DNA of 40,825 nucleotides from Rhodocyclaceae bacterium (GTDB lineage: Bacteria > Pseudomonadota > Gammaproteobacteria > Burkholderiales > Usitatibacteraceae): NCBI GenBank assembly GCA_020247395.1, contig JADCJC010000008.1, positions 1 to 40,825 on the forward strand, read 5' to 3'. The translations under genes and the position numbers were made by a program. Positions 26,130 to 33,378 of the stretch are shown piece by piece. Position 1 is the stretch's first letter; every line of letters starts with the position of its first letter. The notes under the pieces are model-generated. The model saw nothing but the letters and a program-made list of their open reading frames with translations. It had not been told where the DNA came from and did no database searches.

Positions 26130-26260
26130 TAGTGGCGATAACGCCGATGAAGCGTGCAGCTGAGTCAGCTGGGCACTGCGCACGAAGGCACGCACGACGC
26201 AGGTGATTCTGATGGACGCATTTTGGGATTCAACCCGTTTTCCGAGAGTGGGAAACCGGG

Positions 26261-26308
26261 GCGCGAAAGACTATCGCGCGATTATGAAAGCTGTGGCGTG
26301 ACCACAGT
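26261..26308 (-). promoter_or_regulatory. hairpin-TTATGA-hairpin element, copy c
   Basis: Left hairpin GCGCGA-AAGACTA-TCGCGC (26261-26279), TTATGA at 26282-26287, right hairpin CTGTGG-CGTGA-CCACAG (26291-26307) with one extra G-T pair outside. Second copy in front of the DUF3150/VWA operon, about 130 bp beyond copy b. Confidence 0.65.
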
Positions 26309-26429
26309 GGGCTTTAATTTAGCGCCGTTTCGGACTATTGTCAACGGCTGGAACTCCGTTCACCGCTAAAAGACCGAACGAGTCCTTTAGGGGTGAACCC
26401 TAGCCACAAAAAGTGGCCAGGGAACCCAT

Positions 26430-27479
26430 CTACGCGGCGACTAATACATGCGTCCGTAGATATACGTCGTGAAAGTCCTCCTCAACCGAATCTGGCCGGT
26501 ATAAGACAACTTCCTTTCCTTCAGCAACCAATCGTTCGCTGAGGCGCTTTGCAGCTCTTTGCCCATTAATCTGGTTGGGCTGGTCCGGAATATCAACATC
26601 GAGGTCTGCGAAGATCCAGACCTTTTTGACAGATTCCGGTACTTTCATCGTCATCAGCAACGATGCGCTAGTCGCAGCCCAGACAGGACATCCGTCTGGA
26701 TTTGCTTTACTACGCGTCAGCCGACGTACGGCCAGCGCTGTCTCGATGCCTTCTGCCACCGCAAGGCAATCACCCTGCGGATCGAAGAGCCTGACGGCCC
26801 CGCCAGCCATGGGACGGACGGGCGACATCATCTTTTTCACCTTCGGCACTGGCGCTTTTTCGCCCTTCTCGGTCAGATACGTCCGATGGAGCGTGACAGC
26901 AGGGCCGGCTGGGTGCCTGAAGATCGACAGTAGCGTTGGAAACTTCCCCAACTCTTTCTTGTTAGGCTCGTCGAAGTACTTCAAGCCAGGATGCAAACGC
27001 ATCGCAGCGGGGTACTCCGGCATGCCAAGATAGCGGCTCGACAGATATCTATCTGCCGCGTCGCCCGGCTGGATGGGCTTAGCTTCTTCCCAAACCCGAA
27101 CGAGGTTTTTTCTAGCCCTCTCGTCCGACTCCTGCGGTTTGCAGCTGGTGTCGGTTGGAAGCGCCTTTGTTGGAAGCGCTTTCGCGTCTGTACCCAATGC
27201 TTCGTGGATATCGGCGACGAGTTTCTTGAAATCGCACCCCTGATACTTCATCAACAGGCCGATGCCGTCGCCGGCGCCACACTTGCTGCAGAAGTAGTCG
27301 CCATAACCAAAGCGATCCGTGAATCGGAATCGCGTCGATTTAGCGTCTGTACTGCACAGCGGACAAGGACCCTCAAATTTCTTGAATCTGAGGTATTCGC
27401 CAAGTCCGAAGTGCTGCATCAAAAATTCCCAATGACCGTGTGCAACATCTTTCAACGGTCGAAAATTCTTTGTTGTCAT
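26430..27479 (-). CDS. zinc-finger/Toprim DNA primase
   Basis: 349-residue primase-like protein that should make primers on single-stranded DNA, useful for lagging-strand or post-transfer synthesis. The N-terminal zinc site is C39-x2-C42 and C64-x2-C67 (GPCPLCST; YFCSKCGAGDGIGLL), the P4-alpha/DnaG-like arrangement. The Toprim domain, residues 225-330, has the catalytic Glu in CLAVAEGIETALAV (E242) and the acidic pair in VWIFADLDVD (D291, D293). No helicase domain is attached. ATG 27479 follows GAAAGG; a long hairpin lies just upstream (27494-27520). Confidence 0.88.
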   Translation of the reverse strand: MTTKNFRPLKDVAHGHWEFLMQHFGLGEYLRFKKFEGPCPLCSTDAKSTRFRFTDRFGYGDYFCSKCGAGDGIGLLMKYQGCDFKKLVADIHEALGTDAKALPTKALPTDTSCKPQESDERARKNLVRVWEEAKPIQPGDAADRYLSSRYLGMPEYPAAMRLHPGLKYFDEPNKKELGKFPTLLSIFRHPAGPAVTLHRTYLTEKGEKAPVPKVKKMMSPVRPMAGGAVRLFDPQGDCLAVAEGIETALAVRRLTRSKANPDGCPVWAATSASLLMTMKVPESVKKVWIFADLDVDIPDQPNQINGQRAAKRLSERLVAEGKEVVLYRPDSVEEDFHDVYLRTHVLVAA

Positions 27480-27493
27480 TTAAGCCTTTCAGA

Positions 27494-27520
27494 CAGCGCG
27501 ACCGATGACCGGCCGCGCTG
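27494..27520 (-). promoter_or_regulatory. leader hairpin upstream of the primase
   Basis: CAGCGCG...CGCGCTG (27494-27500 / 27114-27120 of the same block, i.e. ending at 27520) is a 7-bp stem, extended inside by CCG/CGG. It ends 14 bp before the primase start, between the nrdA stop and primase. It lacks the TTATGA hexamer. It may be the nrdA terminator (poor U-tract) or a translational leader. Confidence 0.4.
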
Positions 27521-27570
27521 CGATTGTTTAATCCTAACCTTTTGTGCGTCTAGCTCGGTTCTACTAACAA

Positions 27571-30336
27571 TTACTCGCAGGCTTGACAGGAACCGTCGAT
27601 TGGGCAAACCTCCGGGCGCACGCTTTCTTCAGCGGCACTCACGGCGGTCAACTCACCGCCCTGCCCCGTAGACTTCTCTGCTGCACTCGCCGACAACGTA
27701 CGCAGGTAATAAGTCGTTTTCAGACCCATCGACCACGCATACATGTAGGTTTCGGACAGAAGCTTTCCAGACGCGCCCGCCATATAGACGTTCAACGACT
27801 GCGCTTGATCGATCCACTTCTGCCGATAGGCTCCGGCCTTGATGATCCACTTCGGGTCGATTTCGAAGGCTGTTGCATACAGCGCCTTCAACTCTTGTGG
27901 AATCCGACTGATCTTCCCTACCGACCCATCGAAGAACTTCAAGTCTGCCACCATCGCTTCGTCCCACAATCCAGCGCGCTTCAAGTCGCGAACCAAATAC
28001 TCATTCACGACGGTGAACTCACCGGACAGGTTCGATTTGACGAACAGATTTTGGTATGTCGGGTCAATTGCGGCCGACACGCCGATGATGTTGCTGATAG
28101 TGGCCGTTGGTGCAATCGCCACGCAGTTGGAGTTACGCATCCCTGACTTCTGGATGCGCGACCGTAGGCAGTCCCAGTCCAAAACCGGAGCGTCTTGCAG
28201 TGGAGTTAGCGTGTCGATGTACTGACCGCGTTCCTCTTGGAGTAACTTCAACGAGTCTTGCGGCAAGACACCTTTAGACCAGAGGCTTCCTTCAAACGTT
28301 GAATAGCTACCGCGTTCTTCTGCCAACGCCGCCGAGGCTTCGTAGGCAAAGTAACAGATTGCTGCTTGTGATGAGTCTGCGAACGCGGCGGCTGCTTGTG
28401 AGGCGTACGGGACACGAAGGATCTGAAGCGCGTCATGAAAGCCCATCACGCCCAATCCCACCGGACGATGACGCAGATTTGCCACCTTGGCCTTTTCAAC
28501 CGGATAGAAATTAATGTCAATCGCGTTGTCGAGCATACGCATGGCGGTCTTGATGGTCTGCTGAAGTTTAGGGAGATTTAACTTCCCGTCTTCAAGATGA
28601 TTCACCAAATTCACGCTGCCTAGATTGCAAACAGCGATCTCGGACTCGTTTGTGTTCAGGGTAATCTCTGTACACAAATTCGACGAATGCACCACACCCA
28701 CGTGTTTCTGTGGGGAGCGGACGTTACACGCGTCCTTGAATGTAATCCATGGATGCCCCGTTTCAAACAACATGGAGAGCATCTTGCGCCACAGGTCTTT
28801 GGCTTCGACCGTTTTGTGCAAACGGATTTGTCCGGCTGCCGCTTTTGCTTCGTACGCCAAGTAGCGCGTTTCGAAGTCTCTGCCGTAGGCGTCGTGAAGA
28901 TCCGGGCAGTCATTTGGGGAGAGCAGTGTCCACTTGCCACCCTCGGCAACACGCTTCATGAACAGATCTGGAATCCAGTTTGCCGTGTTCATGTCGTGGG
29001 TACGACGGCGATCGTCGCCCGTGTTCTTTCGAAGCTCTAGAAACTCTTCGATGTCGATGTGCCAGCTCTCCAAGTAGGCACAGACCGCGCCTTTGCGCTT
29101 GCCACCTTGGTTGACTGCCACCGCTGTGTCGGATGCGACCTTCAGGAAGGGTACGATTCCCTGTGACTTCCCGTTGGTGCCCTTGATCCGCGCACCCATC
29201 CCGCGAACATTCGTCCAGTCATTGCCGAGACCACCAGCAAACTTGGACAAAAGCGCATTCTCCTTGAACCCCTCGTAGATACCTTCGAGGTCGTCTGAGA
29301 TTGTCGTCAAGTAGCACGACGACAATTGTGGGCGCAGTGTTGCCGCATTGAACAGCGTGGGCGTTGAGGTCATGTAGTCAAACGTCGACAGCACGTTGTA
29401 AAACTCAATGGCGCGTTCGTTCGGCTTGGCTTCGTTGATTGCCAACCCCATTGCCACGCGCATGAAGAAGCTCTGCGGTAGCTCGATTCGCGTTTCTTCA
29501 ATATGCAAGAAATAGCGGTCGTACAGGGTTTGCATGCCCAAGTAGCGAAACTTAAAATCGCGTTCCGGTACCAGCGCGTGCGCCAATCGACCGAGGTCGA
29601 ATTTTTGGGGCAATGACGGGTCAAGCAATTCCGCTGCGACCCCTTTCGCGATGAACTCAGGAAAGTTCTTCTCGTACGCCTGCTTGAGTTCCCCCACTGC
29701 AGGCGTGTATCCGAAAACCTCGTTCATCGCAATGCGCAATTGCAACCGCGCTGCCAATTGTGAGTAGTCCGGATCGACTTCGATTCGTTCTCGCGCGGCC
29801 ATCAGCAGCCCGCGGTCAAAGTCTTTTAGCGCGATGCCCACGAAGGCATCCTTGATCGCGCGTGTGGCGACGACCTCTGGCTTAACGCCGGGAAGATCCT
29901 TCGCAAATGACGCTATCAACGCGGCAGTTTCCGCCAACGTGATTGTGCGGGTTACCCCACCGTCATTGACCGATGCTACCGGCTCGGCTGCAACCGCAAT
30001 CGTGGAAGCTGCTGCACGCTTTTGCGATTGTTTCTCGCGGAAGATCACGTAGCCGCGTGCGACCTTGTGCTCTTCAGCGCGCATTAATTGGAGCTCGACT
30101 TCGTCCTGCACATCCTCAATGAAGACATGCGGCGCTTCGCCGCGCTTACGTGCGAGCGCTGCAACCGTGCGCTGTGTGATCTGGTCAGCTTTTTCCCGGT
30201 CTGCTTGCGACAAGTTCACACCTGTCGCATGGTACGGATTACCTTCGCCGTCATACAAGAATGCGTTGAGTACTGCATTGCGAATCTTGTCAGCATCAAA
30301 CGGTACTACGCTGCCACCTCTTTTCATCAAATACAT
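27571..30336 (-). CDS. nrdA: class Ia ribonucleotide reductase, large (R1) subunit
   Basis: 921-residue catalytic subunit that reduces ribonucleotides to deoxyribonucleotides with NrdB. Residues 1-95 form an ATP-cone (MKRGGSVVPFDADKIRNAVL), the activity control site. The alpha domain has the active cysteines in QLSSCYLTT (near 340), HSSNLCTEITLNTNESE (near 554) and AVCNLGSVNL (near 570). The C-terminal shuttle cysteines CPIDGSCQACE are intact, so the enzyme looks functional. ATG 30336 follows TAGGAG. Upstream is element d. I see no NrdR-type palindrome in the leader. With ssb, primase and helicase nearby it fits a DNA-synthesis supply module. Confidence 0.96.
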   Translation of the reverse strand: MYLMKRGGSVVPFDADKIRNAVLNAFLYDGEGNPYHATGVNLSQADREKADQITQRTVAALARKRGEAPHVFIEDVQDEVELQLMRAEEHKVARGYVIFREKQSQKRAAASTIAVAAEPVASVNDGGVTRTITLAETAALIASFAKDLPGVKPEVVATRAIKDAFVGIALKDFDRGLLMAARERIEVDPDYSQLAARLQLRIAMNEVFGYTPAVGELKQAYEKNFPEFIAKGVAAELLDPSLPQKFDLGRLAHALVPERDFKFRYLGMQTLYDRYFLHIEETRIELPQSFFMRVAMGLAINEAKPNERAIEFYNVLSTFDYMTSTPTLFNAATLRPQLSSCYLTTISDDLEGIYEGFKENALLSKFAGGLGNDWTNVRGMGARIKGTNGKSQGIVPFLKVASDTAVAVNQGGKRKGAVCAYLESWHIDIEEFLELRKNTGDDRRRTHDMNTANWIPDLFMKRVAEGGKWTLLSPNDCPDLHDAYGRDFETRYLAYEAKAAAGQIRLHKTVEAKDLWRKMLSMLFETGHPWITFKDACNVRSPQKHVGVVHSSNLCTEITLNTNESEIAVCNLGSVNLVNHLEDGKLNLPKLQQTIKTAMRMLDNAIDINFYPVEKAKVANLRHRPVGLGVMGFHDALQILRVPYASQAAAAFADSSQAAICYFAYEASAALAEERGSYSTFEGSLWSKGVLPQDSLKLLQEERGQYIDTLTPLQDAPVLDWDCLRSRIQKSGMRNSNCVAIAPTATISNIIGVSAAIDPTYQNLFVKSNLSGEFTVVNEYLVRDLKRAGLWDEAMVADLKFFDGSVGKISRIPQELKALYATAFEIDPKWIIKAGAYRQKWIDQAQSLNVYMAGASGKLLSETYMYAWSMGLKTTYYLRTLSASAAEKSTGQGGELTAVSAAEESVRPEVCPIDGSCQACE

Positions 30337-30437
30337 GTAAATCTCCTAGCTAGGAATTAGAACCAATCTGCCGTCACAGAATGATTTGAACGTAGGAGTA
30401 ATTGGCCCTGGGGACAATTGCTCCCATTGGGACTTCT

Positions 30438-30494
30438 GGCAATAGACGGTGCCGATTATGAAAACCATGCTTACGCAGGTAGCGCTTACGCGCT
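30438..30494 (-). promoter_or_regulatory. hairpin-TTATGA-hairpin element, copy d
   Basis: Left stem GGCA/TGCC (30438-30453), TTATGA at 30456-30461, then two tandem hairpins with the same TTAC loop: ACC(A)TGC-TTAC-GCAGGT (30464-30480, one bulged base) and AGCGC-TTAC-GCGCT (30481-30494). It lies about 100 bp upstream of nrdA. Confidence 0.6.
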
Positions 30495-30540
30495 GAAAGT
30501 TTGCAATTTGCGACCCAACAGGCCGCCAACGCCAAACTCT

Positions 30541-30573
30541 CAAAAAAGACGAGACGGGGTAACCCCCGCCTCG
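30541..30573 (-). terminator. Rho-independent terminator of the ssb/KTSC unit
   Basis: CGAGACGGGG-TAAC-CCCCGCCTCG (30550-30573) is a 10-position stem with one mismatch. On the minus strand it is followed by six T (30542-30547). It lies 8 bp after the KTSC gene stop and before the nrdA leader. Confidence 0.85.
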
Positions 30574-30580
30574 CTGTTTG

Positions 30581-30949
30581 TCACCACATGCACGTTGGCG
30601 AGATATATCGGCCAGGCACACGAAGTTTGAAGATCCGCGTATTCGCTTTGCGACGACGCCCTCTTCCTTTTGGTTGCGTGGAAACGCTTGCCTTTAGCGC
30701 CTCGTACTCGGCTAATGACACCATCGTAAACGCTAGATGCTTTAACCAGGTATTGAATGCGTTGCCCTTGCTGCTGGCGGCATCATATTGATCATAGACA
30801 TCTTTCGTCACACCTTGGTAGGAGTAAACGATCCCTTTTTTTGTTTCAAGGAGAAGCGTTTGTTGATTGGCGTCGTATAGGTCAGACACAATCCACGATG
30901 AGACACGCGTTTGCGCATTTCCCGCTACTGGGATTGAACCATTCGGCAC
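30581..30949 (-). CDS. KTSC-domain protein
   Basis: 122 residues. The central segment VYSYQGVTKDVYDQYDAASS followed by KGNAFNTWLK fits the KTSC domain pattern (aromatic-rich strand, then a short helix with SxG near the N-terminal side of the second helix). KTSC domains occur alone or fused to lysyl-tRNA-synthetase-like and DNA-related proteins; the function is unknown and may involve nucleic acid. The C-terminal half is basic (KGRGRRRKANTRIFKLRVPG). Start is GTG 30949, 2 bp after the ssb stop; an overlapping ATG is out of frame. Probably translated with ssb. Confidence 0.72.
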   Translation of the reverse strand: MPNGSIPVAGNAQTRVSSWIVSDLYDANQQTLLLETKKGIVYSYQGVTKDVYDQYDAASSKGNAFNTWLKHLAFTMVSLAEYEALKASVSTQPKGRGRRRKANTRIFKLRVPGRYISPTCMW

Positions 30950-30951
30950 GA

Positions 30952-31458
30952 CTAGACTCCACCGTCCGGTCCGGGGATACCATCGAAATCGTCCGGATTA
31001 AAGTCGCTAAATTCTGGCAGCGTCTTGGATTCACTCTTGGCGGGTGTCGATTCGCGGCCTGCAGGCTTCGAATCGGTGTCGGGCTTTTCATCGCGCGTAG
31101 TCGCCGGCTTGGTGCTCATCAGCTCAATCTTATCGATCTGGAAATAGATCGATTCGATGTTGACTTCTTTCTTCGCGCCGTCCTTGTCTACGATAGTGGT
31201 TGGGTTCTTCTGGACACGCAATTCGCCCGAGATGTAAACCTTAGCCCCCTTCTTGACATGCGGCTCGATGAATTTTTCCACCTGTGCCGGCCGAAACGAC
31301 TTGAACGTCAGGAAATTTGTTTCTTCCTGCACTTCGCCTTTGGCGTTTTTCCACTGGCGGTTGACCGCCACACGCAGAATTGCGTAAACGGTTTCCCCCT
31401 TGCGCCCGACCTTTGGGTCTGCAACGAGGTTACCGATTACCGCTAGCTGATTTAGCAT
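30952..31458 (-). CDS. ssb: single-stranded DNA-binding protein
   Basis: 168 residues. OB-fold at residues 1-110 (MLNQLAVIGNLVADPKVG, NFLTFKSFRPAQVEKFIEP, KKGAKVYISGELRVQKNP). It coats single strands during replication and after conjugative entry. A disordered tail of charged and polar residues follows. The usual SSB C-terminal tip that recruits partners (acidic run ending IPF) is absent: here the tail is DFNPDDFDGIPGPDGGV, with the acidic IP motif not at the very end. It overlaps the preceding 207-aa gene by 29 bp and is followed by the KTSC gene. Confidence 0.9.
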   Translation of the reverse strand: MLNQLAVIGNLVADPKVGRKGETVYAILRVAVNRQWKNAKGEVQEETNFLTFKSFRPAQVEKFIEPHVKKGAKVYISGELRVQKNPTTIVDKDGAKKEVNIESIYFQIDKIELMSTKPATTRDEKPDTDSKPAGRESTPAKSESKTLPEFSDFNPDDFDGIPGPDGGV

Positions 31459-32053
31459 TGCTGCTCCTCTCTGTAAGCTTGAACGCTGTGTAGCGTTTAC
31501 GCTTCGCGTTGGTTACGTTGCCTCGGTCTCCCGAAAGAACGATGTCCTCCATGCCGTGAAACTTGATTCCGCAGCGGTCGCCAATTTGAATGTTGGCCGA
31601 ACGCAGCGCACGCTCCAAATCGTTTCCCCGCACCTCTTGTTCCCCGAGTGATGTTTCAATCACGGCGAAAAACTGCTGGTACTGGTGTGATGCGGTGTCT
31701 TTCCGAGTTTGTTGGCTGGTACGCACCAAGGTGCCGTACCAAGACTGCAGCTCAGGCGTCTTCGGCGCGACGTATGCGGCTCTTGCGGGCTCGGATGTGA
31801 CGGCACGAACTGACGGAGCGGGCTTCGGCGCAACTTGCGCCGGCCGTGTATTTTCCGGCGGTGCCTGTGCTTTTGTCCCTTGACGCTTTCGCTGCGCCTT
31901 CGTTCGCTCACTTGCTTGCGATGGCGCAGCGTCCTCTGCCTCCGCTGATAGCGCCTCGTACATTCCTATTTGGTAGGAAATGAAATAAGCGCTGGCAACG
32001 ATGAAACAGCAGATAATTGCGATACCAATAATGGTACCGGTGATCACTACCAC
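31430..32053 (-). CDS. membrane-anchored protein of the ssb operon
   Basis: 207 residues. An N-terminal membrane helix (ITGTIIGIAIICCFIVASAY), a basic, proline/alanine-rich linker, and a C-terminal domain with FFAVIETSLGEQEVRGNDLE followed by RALRSANIQIGDRCGIKFHG. The C-terminal part resembles small domains found at the ends of relaxases and other plasmid proteins (pattern VxLetxxGeqxxxGxDLexAL...GD); I know no agreed function. Start GTG 32053 follows AAAGGAG. The 3' end overlaps ssb. Element e lies directly upstream. Confidence 0.65.
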   Translation of the reverse strand: MVVITGTIIGIAIICCFIVASAYFISYQIGMYEALSAEAEDAAPSQASERTKAQRKRQGTKAQAPPENTRPAQVAPKPAPSVRAVTSEPARAAYVAPKTPELQSWYGTLVRTSQQTRKDTASHQYQQFFAVIETSLGEQEVRGNDLERALRSANIQIGDRCGIKFHGMEDIVLSGDRGNVTNAKRKRYTAFKLTERSSNAKSASGNR

Positions 32054-32069
32054 TACTACTCCTTTCGTC

Positions 32070-32129
32070 TCGCTTGAATGCGATGTTATGAAAACCGACT
32101 TGCGCCGGGTTCGACAATGCGCTGTCGAA
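32070..32129 (-). promoter_or_regulatory. hairpin-TTATGA-hairpin element, copy e
   Basis: Left stem TCGC-TTGAAT-GCGA (32070-32083), TTATGA at 32086-32091, a short imperfect stem ACCG/CGGGT (32094-32110), then a strong hairpin TTCGACA-ATGCGC-TGTCGAA (32110-32129). It lies 16 bp upstream of the first gene of the ssb operon. Confidence 0.6.
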
Positions 32130-32189
32130 GAAAAAAACGTTAAAGCATCATGCTTTCGTAGCGACCCGTTGGACGGCTACGGAAGCATG
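32130..32189 (-). terminator. terminator after the 147-aa gene
   Basis: A 14-position stem with one mismatch (CATGCTTTCGTAGC 32149-32162 / GCTACGGAAGCATG 32176-32189) and an overlapping small stem AAAGCA-TCA-TGCTTT precede seven T on the minus strand (32131-32137). It separates the 147-aa gene from element e and the ssb operon. Confidence 0.7.
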
Positions 32190-32223
32190 AAGCTCCCGGG
32201 GTGAATACCCTTTAATGTTCTAG

Positions 32224-32667
32224 CTACGAAGATGAGTGACTTTCGCCATCATCTAGCAGCCACGGTGGAACGTCAGGACCAGCACCTGTTGAGGTGCTTG
32301 TCTTTACCGACGATGTTGCTTGCGGATTAGGACGCTCCGATCCTTTTGAATGCGGCGTTGAAGCGCAAAGTCGCTGGAGATTTTCGTACTCCCGCAACGC
32401 TTTATGCTGCACCCGCATATGCCCTACCAGCTGTCGTGCAGTTTCGGGATCGGCCGCGAGAATTTTCTCGCGGGTAATCTCCCCCACACCCAATACTGGA
32501 GCTGTCATTGCTTGTTGGACATCTTGCGCGGCCTGCTGCTGCCCCGCCTTCTTCGCAAGAATGACGTTCTTTTTGAACCCTACCACGATCATCAGCGCAA
32601 CCGTCGGACCCACAAAGAGTGCCGCGCCAATGAGTGCCACGTAGAGAATTACCTCGAGGACTTGCAT
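32224..32667 (-). CDS. small membrane-anchored protein, unknown
   Basis: 147 residues. N-terminal membrane helix (VILYVALIGAALFVGPTVAL), then a cytoplasmic or periplasmic helical segment (ILAKKAGQQQAAQDVQQAMT; RQLVGHMRVQHKALREYENL) and a serine/threonine-rich tail. Family not recognised. ATG 32667 follows AAGGAG. It appears to be a single-gene unit: element f is directly upstream and a terminator lies downstream. Confidence 0.65.
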   Translation of the reverse strand: MQVLEVILYVALIGAALFVGPTVALMIVVGFKKNVILAKKAGQQQAAQDVQQAMTAPVLGVGEITREKILAADPETARQLVGHMRVQHKALREYENLQRLCASTPHSKGSERPNPQATSSVKTSTSTGAGPDVPPWLLDDGESHSSS

Positions 32668-32680
32668 GGATTCTCCTTAC

Positions 32681-32725
32681 GATGGGATGGCTCCCATCTT
32701 TATGACAGCCGTCGCAAAGGACGGC
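32681..32725 (-). promoter_or_regulatory. hairpin-TTATGA-hairpin element, copy f
   Basis: The clearest copy: left hairpin GATGGGA-TGGC-TCCCATC (32681-32698, perfect 7 bp), TTATGA at 32700-32705, right hairpin GCCGTC-GCAAAG-GACGGC (32708-32725, perfect 6 bp) 2 nt after the hexamer. It ends 13 bp before the ATG of the 147-aa gene, so the left hairpin sits next to the ribosome site. Confidence 0.7.
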
Positions 32726-32730
32726 AAAAC

Positions 32731-32836
32731 GGTGCAAAAGGCCTTTTGCACCACCATTGTTTGGTGCAGACCTGCACACCGAACAAACACGATTTCTAAT
32801 GGGATAGCCCATTAGAAATCGCGCTTGCGCGATTTC
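32731..32836 (-). repeat. palindrome cluster with mutually exclusive stems
   Basis: A perfect 22-bp palindrome GGTGCAAAAGGCCTTTTGCACC (32731-32752, shown in two halves: GGTGCAAAAGG and CCTTTTGCACC). Then GGTGCAG/CTGCAC near 32763-32776. Then a perfect 13-bp stem, GATTTCTAATGGG (32791-32803) with CCCATTAGAAATC (32808-32820). Its right arm overlaps another perfect 8-bp stem, AAATCGCG (32816-32823) with CGCGATTT (32828-32835). The last two cannot form together, as in attenuators. Confidence 0.6.
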
Positions 32837-32853
32837 CCCTTGCCGATGTAACG

Positions 32854-33378
32854 CTAAAAGAACGAACAGCGTTCTCTTGCCTCAATCGAAAAGGCCGCTT
32901 GGGACGCCGGGACAAAGCCCAGCGCCTTCAGCGCTTGCCAACCTTCGGTTTTTGAAGGGGCTAGTTCGACGACGAGTGTCTCATCGAAGGTTCTTTGGTT
33001 TTGCCCGTCGAATACGCTGATAGGCGTTGGGTTAATGCAGTTCAAGACGCAAAACGTCGCCGCGGCATCGAGCCAGTTGTCTCTTGAGAAGTCTTTCGCA
33101 ATGATGCATAGTGGCATCTCTGCGGGCGACTCGTTGGCGCCTTGTAAGTGGTCTACCGTCTGTGGCGTCATCGGGTTCTGAAGCGGGTGCACATCATCTG
33201 CATAAGTGGTAACGCGCACACATGCCAGCGCGTTGCCAACAAGCCAACAGAACTCACGCGTGTCACTACCTGGCCCGCTTGCCAAGACCCTCAACGAGGC
33301 CCTAGGCGGCATAACCGCCGTGATCGCATCAACAACTGACGACAGGCTAAGCCGAAAGCTGTGTGAGAACACAATCAT
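32854..33378 (-). CDS. protein downstream of MoxR, unknown function
   Basis: 174 residues, soluble, no recognised domain. Segments such as RVLASGPGSDTREFCWLVGN and CVRVTTYADDVHPLQNPMTP suggest an alpha/beta fold. Its ATG overlaps the MoxR stop (ATGA), so it is translated with the ATPase and may be its adaptor; that is inference from position. A dense palindrome cluster follows the stop. Confidence 0.65.
   Translation of the reverse strand: MIVFSHSFRLSLSSVVDAITAVMPPRASLRVLASGPGSDTREFCWLVGNALACVRVTTYADDVHPLQNPMTPQTVDHLQGANESPAEMPLCIIAKDFSRDNWLDAAATFCVLNCINPTPISVFDGQNQRTFDETLVVELAPSKTEGWQALKALGFVPASQAAFSIEARERCSFF

Larger units (their letters stand above)
26033..26429 (-). promoter_or_regulatory. 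hairpin-rich intergenic region between primase and DUF3150
   Basis: 397 bp with no convincing gene. Besides elements b and c it holds many inverted repeats: GGCG-ATAA-CGCC (26134-26145), CAGCTGA-G-TCAGCTG near 26157-26171, an imperfect CCCGTTTTCC/GGGAAACCGGG stem (about 26233-26260), TAGGG-GTGAA-CCCTA (26388-26402) and GCCAC-AAAAA-GTGGC (26403-26417). The last two follow the primase stop and may end its transcript. Confidence 0.5.

Noticed and set aside
26154-26369. 71-codon plus-strand frame in the gap after the primase
   Set aside because: No ribosome site, no recognisable protein features, and the region is dominated by inverted repeats.
27519-27545. Plus-strand GTTTAATCC...TTTTGTG resembling part of the 41-bp box near 38714-38754
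   Set aside because: It points into the end of nrdA where nothing is transcribed on the plus strand, and the second half of the box is not matched.
30360-30440. NrdR box upstream of nrdA
   Set aside because: AATTG repeats are present, but nothing close to the NrdR palindrome with correct spacing.
30346-30621. 91-codon minus-strand frame upstream of nrdA
   Set aside because: It runs through a terminator and element d and overlaps the KTSC gene; no protein-like composition.
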